Shown here piece after piece: positions 7,634 to 14,827 of a stretch of DNA of 64,000 bases. The first letter of the stretch is position 1; each line of letters begins with the position of its first letter. Origin of the DNA: Pseudarthrobacter polychromogenes (lineage in GTDB: Bacteria; Actinomycetota; Actinomycetes; Actinomycetales; Micrococcaceae); NCBI RefSeq assembly GCF_014644495.1, contig NZ_BMKU01000012.1, positions 1 to 64,000 of the forward strand. Direction: 5' to 3'. Under the pieces are notes generated by a model that worked only from the letters and a program-made list of their open reading frames with translations, did no database searches and had not been told where the DNA came from. A program made the translations under genes and the position numbers.

Positions 7634-7800
7634 ATGAATCCCCTCTGGGCCCAATTCGAGGCCCTGATTCCGCCCGTGATCGACACCCATCCTTTGGGGT
7701 GCCACCGGCCCCGGGTGTCGGACCGGGTCGTGTTCGACAAGCTTGTCCAGGTCCTCGTGCTCGGGGCATGTACGAGAAGATCGCCGATACGTCCTCCCAA
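7634..7800 (+). pseudogene. IS5-family transposase N-terminal fragment, frameshifted
   Basis: The start MNPLWAQFEALIPPVIDTHP, then RVSDRVVFDKLVQVLVLGA, matches the N-terminal domain of IS5-type (DUF4096) transposases. At about 7770 the expected continuation YEKIADTS shifts to another frame, and the catalytic part is absent. Just upstream, inverted sequences CAGGCACAAGC and GCTTGTGCCTG (around 7551-7616) may be the element's end. Confidence 0.65.
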
Positions 7801-7841
7801 ACGAACGCTGTGTAAGGACGGGGGCTAAATCCGCACCGCGG

Positions 7842-8057
7842 TCAGTTGCCCCTGAAGATCAGCTGTTCTACCTGCTCGGGTTCAATGATGAGGTCTTGTG
7901 CCCATTCGGTCATACAAGCCGTGTACTTGCGGTAGCTGCCGGCGCTGTGCCAGGTAAGCCACAGTTCCTTCTCTCGAGATTCCCTTTTTATGCTCGGAAC
8001 ACCTTCCAACCCACTCCACGCACGAAGGCTAGGATCGGGACATAGCGGGCTTCCCAC
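7842..8057 (-). CDS. possible small protein or gene fragment
   Basis: The C-terminal half of this 71-residue frame reads like real protein: KELWLTWHSAGSYRKYTACM, then TEWAQDLIIEPEQVEQLIFR. The first 25 residues look like random GC-rich translation. The readable half may be the 3' end of a gene whose start was lost, or a short gene beginning further in. No family is recognised. It is flanked by an IS5 remnant and a divergently oriented small membrane protein gene. Confidence 0.3.
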   Translation of the reverse strand: MGSPLCPDPSLRAWSGLEGVPSIKRESREKELWLTWHSAGSYRKYTACMTEWAQDLIIEPEQVEQLIFRGN

Positions 8058-8077
8058 CGCTCATAGTTGGGGGAAAA

Positions 8078-8317
8078 ATGGTCTTTTTGGCAATCGCCGC
8101 GTGGGTCTTGACGGGCCTGATTGCACTCCTCGGGATCAGTACCGGGCAAACCATCTGGTTCTACATGGAGCCGGTAGTCGATTCCGTACCTGATCCGGCG
8201 AGTTACCTTGTTGCCGTCAGTGCCGGTTTCTTGGCACTGGTCCTGAGTTTGGCTGTCAGTGTGGGTGTCACTGTTCATGCAACTCGCTGCGGTGTCGGCC
8301 GTCAGCACACAAGCTGA
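8078..8317 (+). CDS. small two-helix membrane protein
   Basis: This 79-residue protein has two hydrophobic segments: MVFLAIAAWVLTGLIALLGI at the N-terminus and YLVAVSAGFLALVLSLAVSV in the middle. A short loop (GQTIWFYMEPVVDSVPD) joins them. A purine-rich GGGGGAAAA stretch precedes the ATG as a ribosome binding site. The function is unknown. Its last bases reach the AGCTGACAG sequence at 8312, near the left side of the resolvase/TniA/TniB element, so its 3' end may have been altered by that insertion. Confidence 0.45.
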   Translation: MVFLAIAAWVLTGLIALLGISTGQTIWFYMEPVVDSVPDPASYLVAVSAGFLALVLSLAVSVGVTVHATRCGVGRQHTS

Positions 8318-8396
8318 CAGGAGTCAGCTCCTCCTTCGAGGAACCGCCGCCCATTATGACTAGGCAAATGAGGCGAACAGATGCACGCCGCACCCT

Positions 8397-8428
8397 GTGT
8401 CTTGAAAAACAAAAGCTTTTCAAGACAC
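8397..8428. repeat. perfect 12-bp inverted repeat upstream of the resolvase
   Basis: GTGTCTTGAAAA (8397-8408) and TTTTCAAGACAC (8417-8428) form a perfect palindrome with an 8-base centre. It lies 129 bases before the resolvase start, where serine resolvases commonly have their res subsites. The same half-site occurs at 6323. Confidence 0.55.
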
Positions 8429-8556
8429 TGATCGGGGCGTTGGGAGGAGCCAGCTGCGGACTGAGAAAACCGGCTAGCCGATGTCCCGGAAACCCGTCTC
8501 ACCGTAAATCGTCTCAGCATAGCCTCGTGACGGACTTTTTGAGTCAGAATGGCCTG

Positions 8557-9153
8557 ATGAGGCAATTGGGCTACACGCGGGTGAGTACTTCGAACCAGGA
8601 TGCCCAGCTGCAGCTCGACGCTCTGCTCTCCGTCGGCGTGCAAAAGCGCGACGTCTTTGCCGACGTAACCTCGGGAAGTAAGACGGCGATCGAACGGCCC
8701 GGGATGAAGAGGCTCCTCGAGTACGCCCAGGAGGGCGACACCGTCGTTGTGTGGCGGGTCGATCGGCTGGGCCGGTCATTGATCGACGTGCTGAATACCG
8801 TGAACCTGCTGCGCGAACGCGGCGTCCAGGTCCGTTCCATCTCAGACGGTATCGACCCGGCGACCTCGACGGGTCGGTTGATGCTGAACATGCTCGCCAC
8901 CTTGGCCGAATATGAGCGCGAGCTGATCGTCGAGCGGGTCAATGCCGGCATCGCCGCCGCCAGACAGAACGGAACACGCTTTGGCCGCCCGCCGACGGAT
9001 CCGGTTGTCATTGCGGACAAGCTGGCGATCGCGCAGGACGCCCGGGCGAAGGGACGCACCGCGGAAGACGCCGCCCGTCTCGTTGGATGGAGCCGGGCCA
9101 CTCTCTACCGCCACCAGCAAGCCCTCGCCGCCCGCGAGAGCACCAGAAAGTAG
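8557..9153 (+). CDS. serine resolvase (TniR-like)
   Basis: This is a 198-residue site-specific recombinase of the resolvase/invertase family. The N-terminal catalytic domain starts MRQLGYTRVSTSNQDAQ with the nucleophile S10, followed by WRVDRLGRS and the long helix LAEYERELIVERVNAG. A C-terminal helix-turn-helix (DAARLVGWSRATLYRHQQ) follows. I start at the ATG at 8557 because longer readings add non-homologous residues. It probably resolves cointegrates formed by the TniA/TniB pair downstream. Its TAG stop is immediately followed, in the same frame, by the transposase coding sequence. Confidence 0.85.
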   Translation: MRQLGYTRVSTSNQDAQLQLDALLSVGVQKRDVFADVTSGSKTAIERPGMKRLLEYAQEGDTVVVWRVDRLGRSLIDVLNTVNLLRERGVQVRSISDGIDPATSTGRLMLNMLATLAEYERELIVERVNAGIAAARQNGTRFGRPPTDPVVIADKLAIAQDARAKGRTAEDAARLVGWSRATLYRHQQALAARESTRK

Positions 9154-9159
9154 GTAATC

Positions 9160-10545
9160 CTGAACGGCGATGAGCGCTGGAAAGTCCTTCGACTCTACGT
9201 CGAGGACCAGATCCCGCTTGCCGCCCTCGCCCGCGAAACCGGAATCAGCACCCGCACTCTTCAGCGCTGGCTCCGGCTCTACCGAACTGGTGGCGGGAGT
9301 GCTCTTGACCTGCATCCGCGCGCCGATGCCGGCATACGTCGCACAGAGCCAGGAATGGTTAGGTTTATCGAGGGACTCGCGCTGACCAGACCGCGCCCGA
9401 GTATCGCAACGTTGCACCGACTTACGGCGGCCGAAGCGTGCAGACGAGGCGCCCAGGCGCCGAGTTACTCCGTCGTCCGCAAGATCGTCCAGGCACTGGA
9501 CCCCGCCCTGGTGACCCTGGCTCTCGAAGGTCCCGCATCCTACCGGGACCGGCATGAACTTGTCCTTCGCCGCCGCGCCGACCGCCCAAACCAAATCTGG
9601 CAAGCGGACCACACCCAACTCGACATCCTCATCAACGGCGCCAACGGCAAACCCGACCGGCCCTGGCTGACGACAGTGATGGACGATTACTCCCGGGCGC
9701 TCTGCGGCTACACCGTCTTTACCGGTGCGCCCTCCGCGCTCAACACAGCCCTCGCCCTCCGGCAGGCCATCTGGCGCAAGAGTGATCCCAGCTGGGCAAT
9801 GTGCGGACTGCCCGACATCCTGCACGTGGACCACGGCTCTGACTTCACGAGCCGCCGTCTTGAACACACTGCCATCGAGCTTCACATCCGCATCATCCAC
9901 TCGACCATCGCCCGGCCGCAGGGCCGGGGAAAAATCGAGCGGTTCTTCGGGACCATCAACACCGAAGTTCTTCCCACCCTCCCCGGACATCTGGGGCCGG
10001 GGAACAGAAAACCTCAGCCCGCACTCGATCTGCCCGGACTGGATCGCGCCATCGGAGGCTTCGTCGCCGTCTACAACGACCGGCCCCACAGTGAGATCGG
10101 TATCTCACCACGGGATGCTTGGGTCGCTGACGGCTGGCTTCCCCGGATGCCCGAAAGTCTGGAGGACCTCGACGGACTCCTCCTGACAGTTCCAAAGAAC
10201 CGAACTGTGCAACGCGACGGCATCCACTTTCAAGGCCAGCGCTACCTCTCACCCACGCTGGCGCCCTTCGTGGGGCAAACCGTCACCATCCGCTACGACC
10301 CCAGGGACATCTCCGAGATCCGCGTCTACGACCACGAGACCTTCGTTTGCGTCGCAGTCGATGAAGACCACCCCAACCTTCGTCTGAGTCTGCGGGACAT
10401 CGAGGCTGCACGCAGAGCGCGCCGGAAAGAACTGCGCCGCACCATCAACGACCGCATTCCAACAATCACCAGCCGTGAAGAACCGCACGCCAGTGAACCA
10501 GTACGGCGCCGGCGCCGACTTCGCACCTACGAAGAGGACGAATGA
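9160..10545 (+). CDS. tniA: TniA/TnsB-type DDE transposase
   Basis: This is an rve-fold transposase with a Mu-type C-terminal domain. With the CTG at 9160 as residue 1, an N-terminal helix-turn-helix (LAALARETGISTRTLQRWLR) precedes the catalytic core. The core has D150 in QADHTQLDI, D224 in HVDHGSDF and E260 in KIERFFGT, followed by a beta-barrel-like C-terminus. No ATG, GTG or TTG occurs in frame between the resolvase stop at 9151-9153 and the ATG at 9355, yet the DNA between encodes a good helix-turn-helix. I therefore propose CTG as the start. Starting at 9355 would lose the DNA-binding domain. The gene overlaps tniB by four bases. Confidence 0.85.
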   Translation: MNGDERWKVLRLYVEDQIPLAALARETGISTRTLQRWLRLYRTGGGSALDLHPRADAGIRRTEPGMVRFIEGLALTRPRPSIATLHRLTAAEACRRGAQAPSYSVVRKIVQALDPALVTLALEGPASYRDRHELVLRRRADRPNQIWQADHTQLDILINGANGKPDRPWLTTVMDDYSRALCGYTVFTGAPSALNTALALRQAIWRKSDPSWAMCGLPDILHVDHGSDFTSRRLEHTAIELHIRIIHSTIARPQGRGKIERFFGTINTEVLPTLPGHLGPGNRKPQPALDLPGLDRAIGGFVAVYNDRPHSEIGISPRDAWVADGWLPRMPESLEDLDGLLLTVPKNRTVQRDGIHFQGQRYLSPTLAPFVGQTVTIRYDPRDISEIRVYDHETFVCVAVDEDHPNLRLSLRDIEAARRARRKELRRTINDRIPTITSREEPHASEPVRRRRRLRTYEEDE

Positions 10546-11351
10546 TGAACACCACCTTCATCGTCACCAAAGAACACCGACGCTTCACCGAGTTCGCCAA
10601 TGCAGTCCGAAAAGAACGAACAATAGGGATCTGCCACGGAGATGCCGGAGTGGGTAAAACACTCTCCGCGCGTCGCTACGCCAACTGGGATGACCTGGAG
10701 CCTTACATCACCGAATGGGGACCACGCGGCGACCAGGACGAAAAGCACTACACCCTCGCCAACCGCTCCCGCACTGTTTTCTACACCCCAGACGTACTCT
10801 GCCGTCCTAAAAACCTCATGGATGACATACACCGATACCAGGTAAGAATCGGCTCGTGCATCGACGAACACCTGCACAAACTCGATGCCGCACCACGCTC
10901 AATGAACAGAGTCACCGAGCTAGTTGAGCTGCTCATCATCGACGAAGCCGAACGCCTCAACGCGACAGCCCTTGAGCTCCTCCGTGACAACCACGACCGA
11001 ACCCACCTGCCGATGATCCTCATCGGTATGCCTGGCATAGACCAACGATTCCGGCACTATCCCCAGCTTTACAGCCGTCTTGGCTTCTCCCACCGATACC
11101 GCGCCCTTGGCAGAGACGAGCTCCTCTTTGTTCTGGACCGACATTGGAAACGGCTCGGCCGGACCCTCGACCCGGATGACTTCACCGATGCCCAGGCAAT
11201 TGCCGCAGTAGAGCGCATAACCCGAGGCAACTTTCGTCTCCTCGAACGGCTATTCCCCCAGATCACCCGCGTCCTCAAGATCAACCAGCTCGAAACCATC
11301 ACCGACGACGTCGTGGAAGCAGCAGCAAGCATCCTCGTTATCGGGAACTAG
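10542..11351 (+). CDS. tniB: TniB/TnsC-like transposition ATPase
   Basis: This is a 269-residue AAA ATPase that would select the target and activate the TniA transposase. Walker A is GDAGVGKT (residues 33-40) and Walker B is LLIIDEAE (129-136). A sensor-like GMPGIDQRF and a C-terminal helical region follow, ending EAAASILVIGN. The ATG overlaps the transposase stop (ATGATGA), which indicates translational coupling. A near-identical terminal fragment lies inverted at 4198-4242. No tniQ gene is present, so the element is a resolvase-TniA-TniB set only. Confidence 0.85.
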   Translation: MMNTTFIVTKEHRRFTEFANAVRKERTIGICHGDAGVGKTLSARRYANWDDLEPYITEWGPRGDQDEKHYTLANRSRTVFYTPDVLCRPKNLMDDIHRYQVRIGSCIDEHLHKLDAAPRSMNRVTELVELLIIDEAERLNATALELLRDNHDRTHLPMILIGMPGIDQRFRHYPQLYSRLGFSHRYRALGRDELLFVLDRHWKRLGRTLDPDDFTDAQAIAAVERITRGNFRLLERLFPQITRVLKINQLETITDDVVEAAASILVIGN

Positions 11352-11574
11352 CGACACAGAGCAAAACAGAACGAAGCCACCTATCGGACAAGTCCACGTT
11401 GAGATCAGCCTTCAGGGCAGTCTCACGAACGACCGTTTTTGAAATGCCATCCTCCTGACCTTTCCAGCTGACAGCACGCGCCCATATTGCTGGCAAATGT
11501 CAATCAATCAGGAGCACGCGTCGGGCTGCGTCATGCCCTAGCCTGACAAACCGCCAGTTCCCCAGCGAGGGGGC
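11352..11574. other. right-hand transposon flank, no gene
   Basis: These 223 bases after tniB contain no convincing gene. The first 30 or so resemble the flank after the TniB remnant at 4.2 kb and probably include the element's right end. AGCTGACAG at 11466-11474 repeats, in direct orientation, a sequence at 8312-8320, but I cannot show that it is a target duplication. Confidence 0.4.
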
Positions 11575-11625
11575 GAAGGCCATAGTTGAAGGTACAGAGC
11601 GCTGCGATTTGAATCGGAGGCTGCC
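11575..11625 (+). repeat. conserved upstream block, copy 1
   Basis: These 51 bases align without gaps to 12054-12104 and include GAAGGCCAT, AGCGCTGCG and the CGGAG ribosome-binding region. Each copy directly precedes a paralogous small gene. Confidence 0.7.
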
Positions 11626-11799
11626 ATGATCCAGGCCCTGCTGTGCAAGCTGAACATCCGGCACGATTGGCACATCGAACATGCCGAAGACGGCGGCGTG
11701 TATAAACGCTGTCGCCGATGTGGCAAGGATGACGATAGCGGCGGCGGAGGAACAGGAGGCAACTACAGTGCCTGGATAGGGCCGACGGCAGGAGGGTGA
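11626..11799 (+). CDS. small Cys/His protein, copy 1 (57 residues)
   Basis: The protein begins MIQALLCKLNIRHDWHIEHA, continues EDGGVYKRCRRCGKDDD and ends in a Gly-rich tail. One Cys and several His precede a CxxC pair (CRRC), a pattern that could bind zinc as a small ribbon. A closely related gene follows 479 bases downstream with its upstream DNA also conserved, which shows that a unit of promoter or leader plus gene was duplicated. CGGAG before the ATG is a plausible ribosome binding site. I know of no characterised family. Conservation between the copies is strongest up to the CxxC motif and lost in the tail. Confidence 0.65.
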   Translation: MIQALLCKLNIRHDWHIEHAEDGGVYKRCRRCGKDDDSGGGGTGGNYSAWIGPTAGG

Positions 11800-11825
11800 G
11801 TCCAGCCGCCCCCGCAAGTACATGA

Positions 11826-12011
11826 ATGCCCCGGGCGGTTGAAGGTGACGGCGTGAAGTACTTCTACATCCAGGACGTGGCCGTGCTTCCTGACTACCAG
11901 GGCCAAGAAGGGGGTAAAGCGATCCTTGTACGGACACTGCGGCAACACGCCTGCCCTCCGGGTGCACCCTCGGTTAAGTCGTTCGCGAACTGGTTACGAG
12001 CGCGCCGGTAG
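11826..12011 (+). pseudogene. GNAT acetyltransferase fragment
   Basis: The readable stretch VKYFYIQDVAVLPDYQGQEG, then GKAILVRTL, matches the acetyl-CoA-binding core of GNAT N-acetyltransferases (beta-4 and the Q-x-x-G-x-G/A loop, here QGQEGG). Both the N-terminal part and the C-terminal half are missing. The fragment is only about 60 residues against about 140 normally. It lies between the two copies of the small Cys/His gene. Confidence 0.6.
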
Positions 12012-12053
12012 CAGTGCTTGGCCCTACTGATTCCCCTTCTATTGCGGTGGTGT

Positions 12054-12104
12054 GAAGGCCATCATTGGAGTCATCGAGCGCTGCGGTTCAGATCGGAGTT
12101 GGCC
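12054..12104 (+). repeat. conserved upstream block, copy 2
   Basis: These bases align without gaps to 11575-11625, at an offset of 479. They carry the same GAAGGCCAT and AGCGCTGCG cores before the second small Cys/His gene. Confidence 0.7.
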
Positions 12105-12263
12105 ATGATCCAGGCCCTGCTGTGCAAATTTGGTATCCACCACCATTGGCACATTGAACATACTGAAGATGGAGGCCTGTATAAGCGTTGCCTGCGCTGC
12201 GGTAAGGGTGAGAGTGGTCGTGGCGCCACTAACGGCTGGGCGCTGAAGAAATGGTGGACGTGA
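12105..12263 (+). CDS. small Cys/His protein, copy 2 (52 residues)
   Basis: This protein begins MIQALLCKFGIHHHWHIEHT, continues EDGGLYKRCLRCGKGE and ends WALKKWWT. It shares most of its first 38 residues with the protein at 11626-11799, including Cys7, the His-rich stretch and the CxxC pair, while the C-termini differ. The start at 12105 is favoured over an upstream TTG because it matches copy 1 exactly and the conserved leader ends there. Two retained copies with intact frames suggest that the proteins are used. The function is unknown; the Cys and His spacing suggests metal binding. Confidence 0.65.
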   Translation: MIQALLCKFGIHHHWHIEHTEDGGLYKRCLRCGKGESGRGATNGWALKKWWT

Positions 12264-12556
12264 TCAATCCTCTTCAACTGAGGCGGACTTCCATCGATGA
12301 AGACCTCCGAGGGGCATCCGAAATGGTCCGCAACTACATCACCTTGCGAGGCGAACGCCTCGACGTCACGCAGGCTGAAGTCGATATGGGAGCACCATTC
12401 GGTGGTGCCGTCTCAACCATGTCCGACGTCAACACCTTTTTCGGGGCCCTCTTCCGCGGAGACCTGGTGTCCGACGCATCCGTAAACGAGATGAAGAAAA
12501 TTGGCAGCAGCTTCCCCGATTACGGTCTCGGGATTCGCAGAGATGAGCGTAGTTAG
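12264..12556 (+). pseudogene. fragment of a class C beta-lactamase-fold protein
   Basis: About 60 residues (GERLDVTQAEVDMGAPFGGA, VSTMSDVNTFFGALFRGDL and FPDYGLGI) are clearly related to the middle-to-late part of the intact protein at 12812-13999, which has GERLDSAYLGAIVG, VSTVGDLNTFYASLMEG and FYGMGL. The catalytic SxxK and YxN parts are absent, and the frame ends within about 10 residues of the match. This is the leftover of a paralogous gene, not a functional enzyme. Confidence 0.7.
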
Positions 12557-12683
12557 CGGGCTCATTCTCGCCTTGGCTGTATTCGCAGTGCGCTGGCTGT
12601 ATCGCACGCGGAGGCGCGCCCCTATTGCCCTGGCGGCCGGAACGCTGTTTGGGCTGCTGGGTTCTGCAGTCACGCACGGCTGA
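12543..12683 (+). CDS. possible small membrane peptide or fragment
   Basis: A 46-residue frame reads MSVVSGLILALAVFAVRWLY, RTRRRAPIALAAGTLFGLLG and SAVTHG. It has two hydrophobic stretches around an Arg-rich loop. It may be a real small membrane protein or the tail of a lost gene. It overlaps the end of the beta-lactamase-fold fragment in another frame and has no clear ribosome binding site. Confidence 0.25.
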   Translation: MSVVSGLILALAVFAVRWLYRTRRRAPIALAAGTLFGLLGSAVTHG

Positions 12684-12811
12684 GGACTGCGTTTACGGCG
12701 GTGCCGCCGTTGCCTTGACGCCACGGGAGGGGTTGAGGAACATGGGCGGTATCGGCGCAGCCTGCCCGTCCGTGCTCCCTGCGCCTCCCGACCCACAAGG
12801 GACGTGCTGAC

Positions 12812-13999
12812 ATGTCGGAGCCCACGAGACCCCATTCACGGAAATTCCTCCCGCCGCTCCTGCGCTTCCTGGTTCCGGCTGCCATCATGGCTATAGTGCT
12901 GACCGGATGCACCGCGGCCCCGGAGGCGCCTGTGCAGACCACCCAGTCCGCCGAGAAGTACAGGGCCGGCCTTGAGGATTTCAGCAGGCGGATGCTGGAC
13001 CTCGGGGCTCCGGCCGTCCTGATCGAGACGCGGATCAACGGCGACGTCTGGTCACATGCCGGTGGGGTCCGCAGTCTGGGCAGCCCGGCGCCGGCTGAAG
13101 CCTCGAATTCCACGCACATCGCCAGCGTCACCAAGTCCATGGTGGCCGTCTCGGTCCTCAAACTGGTGGAGGAAGGCCACGTTCAGCTGCAGGATCCGGT
13201 AACGAAGCACCTCCCCGAATTCGACAGCCTGGTGAATCCCCGGGGCGCCGTCACGGTGGCTCATCTCCTCCGGCACGAAAGTGGAATCCCCAGCTACGAG
13301 GAGGAACTGTTCAGCTCCCGGCCCATCCGCCAGGCGTTGACGCAGAAGTTGTCGCTGGGTGAGAGCCTGGCCTTGTCAAAAGCAATGCCATGGGTGCGGA
13401 CGCCCGGCAGCGGCGCGGACTACTCAAACTCGAACTACCTCGTGCTCGGCCTCATGCTGGAGCGCCTTCACGGCCGGCCAGTGGCCGAGATCCTGCGAAA
13501 CGATGTCTTTGAACCACTGGGAATGAAGGACACGCATCTGACAGGCACCGGTCCGCCTCCGTCGACCATGATCCACGGCCAAGTCGAGGTTGACGGCGAA
13601 CGGCTGGACTCAGCCTATTTAGGTGCAATCGTAGGCAACCCCGCGGGCGGCGTAGTCTCGACTGTCGGCGACCTGAACACGTTCTACGCCTCGCTCATGG
13701 AGGGCCGGCTCCTGAAACCGGCCACCATCCAGCAGATGCAGCTGGCTCCTTTCGGCTTCTACGGAATGGGCCTGCTGCGATGGAAGGACGTCTGCGGTGG
13801 CTTTTACTACGGGCACGACGGCGACTGGGCCGGGTACCGGACCACGGTGATCACCAGCGCGGACGGCAAGCGCCAGGTGGCCATTGCCATCACGTACCCG
13901 CCGGAATCGTGGGACCCCTCGGCATACAATCCCGATAATCCTCTCGGACCGGACGCGCTGTACAGGGCCGCGCGGACGGCACTCGACCTCAGCTGCTAA
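12812..13999 (+). CDS. class C beta-lactamase-fold serine hydrolase lipoprotein
   Basis: This 395-residue protein has a lipoprotein signal (hydrophobic VPAAIMAIVLTGC, lipobox LTGC, lipidated Cys33), so it should be anchored outside the membrane. The catalytic motifs of class C beta-lactamases and DD-peptidases are present: S105-V-T-K108, Y204-S-N206, and an HDG motif in YYGHDGDWAGY near the C-terminus. It could be a D-alanyl-D-alanine carboxypeptidase, an esterase or a beta-lactamase; the motifs do not separate these. A fragment of a paralog lies just upstream. The start at 12812 places the signal peptide correctly. Confidence 0.85.
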   Translation: MSEPTRPHSRKFLPPLLRFLVPAAIMAIVLTGCTAAPEAPVQTTQSAEKYRAGLEDFSRRMLDLGAPAVLIETRINGDVWSHAGGVRSLGSPAPAEASNSTHIASVTKSMVAVSVLKLVEEGHVQLQDPVTKHLPEFDSLVNPRGAVTVAHLLRHESGIPSYEEELFSSRPIRQALTQKLSLGESLALSKAMPWVRTPGSGADYSNSNYLVLGLMLERLHGRPVAEILRNDVFEPLGMKDTHLTGTGPPPSTMIHGQVEVDGERLDSAYLGAIVGNPAGGVVSTVGDLNTFYASLMEGRLLKPATIQQMQLAPFGFYGMGLLRWKDVCGGFYYGHDGDWAGYRTTVITSADGKRQVAIAITYPPESWDPSAYNPDNPLGPDALYRAARTALDLSC

Positions 14000-14072
14000 T
14001 GCGGTGACGCAGGCATTAGCTATGGGCTGATACGGCGGATGAACGGCCCTCGGCAATGCCCGCAATCGTGGG

Positions 14073-14078
14073 TACGGT
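14073..14078 (+). promoter_or_regulatory. -10 element of the cupin gene
   Basis: TACGGT ends six bases before the ATG at 14085, the spacing of a leaderless transcript. Confidence 0.35.
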
Positions 14079-14084
14079 TGCGTC

Positions 14085-14414
14085 ATGCAAGAGATGTCGA
14101 TTGAGGCTTTGGCCCGTCAGCAGATCGCTGCCGCTGTTGTGGCACCCAGCGGGCGGGCAGCCGATACGGCTTTCGGCGGGCATGAGAAGAAGCTGCGCCA
14201 GACTGTCATGGCTTTCCGTGCCGGCACGGAGCTCAGCGAGCACCAGAGCCCGGGCGAGGCCGGGGATCTCCTGATCGTGCCGGACGGGCTGCACAGCCTG
14301 GAAGCGGAAGAGGACTCGACGGCGCTGTTCACGGTTGGTCAAGACCGACCGCTAAAGATCGCTCGCCAGACGTCGCAATTACAATCACTCAGCCGACTCG
14401 TGGACTGGCCTTAA
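14085..14414 (+). CDS. cupin-domain protein with an internal deletion
   Basis: The protein begins like small cupins (IEALARQQIAAAVVAPSGRA, then FGGHEKKLRQTVMAFRAG and LSEHQSPGEA). It then jumps directly to GDLLIVPDGLHSLEAEEDS. In related proteins about 20 residues separate GEA from GDL and form the central beta-strands (of the type TVLVLQGRVRL). They are missing here without a frameshift. The last 25 residues (after LFTVGQD) also look foreign, so the original stop has probably been lost. The protein is likely non-functional or changed, though the frame is open over 109 residues. Confidence 0.55.
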   Translation: MQEMSIEALARQQIAAAVVAPSGRAADTAFGGHEKKLRQTVMAFRAGTELSEHQSPGEAGDLLIVPDGLHSLEAEEDSTALFTVGQDRPLKIARQTSQLQSLSRLVDWP

Positions 14415-14827
14415 GGTGCTTAGCCAAGGACAGGCCTGCCAAAGGCAATCCGTACGCCGGCCCTGGAGAGATCCTTCTGTTTCGCCTAAGCCCCAGCTTG
14501 ACTGTTTCCTGTAGAAGGTTCGGCTGACGGGCGGCCGGGGTGACATTTATCGCAGCGAAAACGCCGCCATTTATCGCTGCGATTCACAATCCCGAGCCAG
14601 GACTGCTTACGTCTGGCTCAGTAAAGGATCCATAGATGAAACAGCAGACACCGAGTGTCCGAGGGGGAGTGACCGTTGGGCAAGTGCCGCCGCCCAGGAG
14701 GCCGTACGGAAAATGTCGGTGCCCATCGAGAACCTGTGCGGTCCAACTTGTCCATGACGCCGCGCATAGCAAAGAATGGTGCCACCGGCGATCAGTCGGA
14801 GAGACCGGCCGGTCGTCGGCCGATCGA
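14415..14827. other. intergenic stretch with insertion-sequence end repeats
   Basis: I find no convincing gene in these 413 bases. CATTTATCGCAGCGA (14544-14558) and CATTTATCGCTGCGA (14568-14582) are near-identical direct repeats 24 bases apart. They look like the multiple terminal repeats of an IS21-type element whose transposase genes are gone. Confidence 0.45.
14544..14582. repeat. two 15-bp direct repeats (CATTTATCGC type)
   Basis: The two copies differ at one base and are 24 bases apart. The core GCCGCCATTTATCG (14563-14576) recurs exactly at 16485-16498. Confidence 0.65.

Noticed and set aside
8356..8556. N-terminal extension of the resolvase
   Set aside because: The 67 extra residues run through the palindrome and have no similarity to resolvases, which begin near the ATG at 8557.
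8312..11474. AGCTGACAG direct repeats as target-site duplication of the transposon
   Set aside because: The 9-mers do not sit at recognisable transposon ends, and TniA-type elements usually make 5-bp duplications. Chance is as likely.
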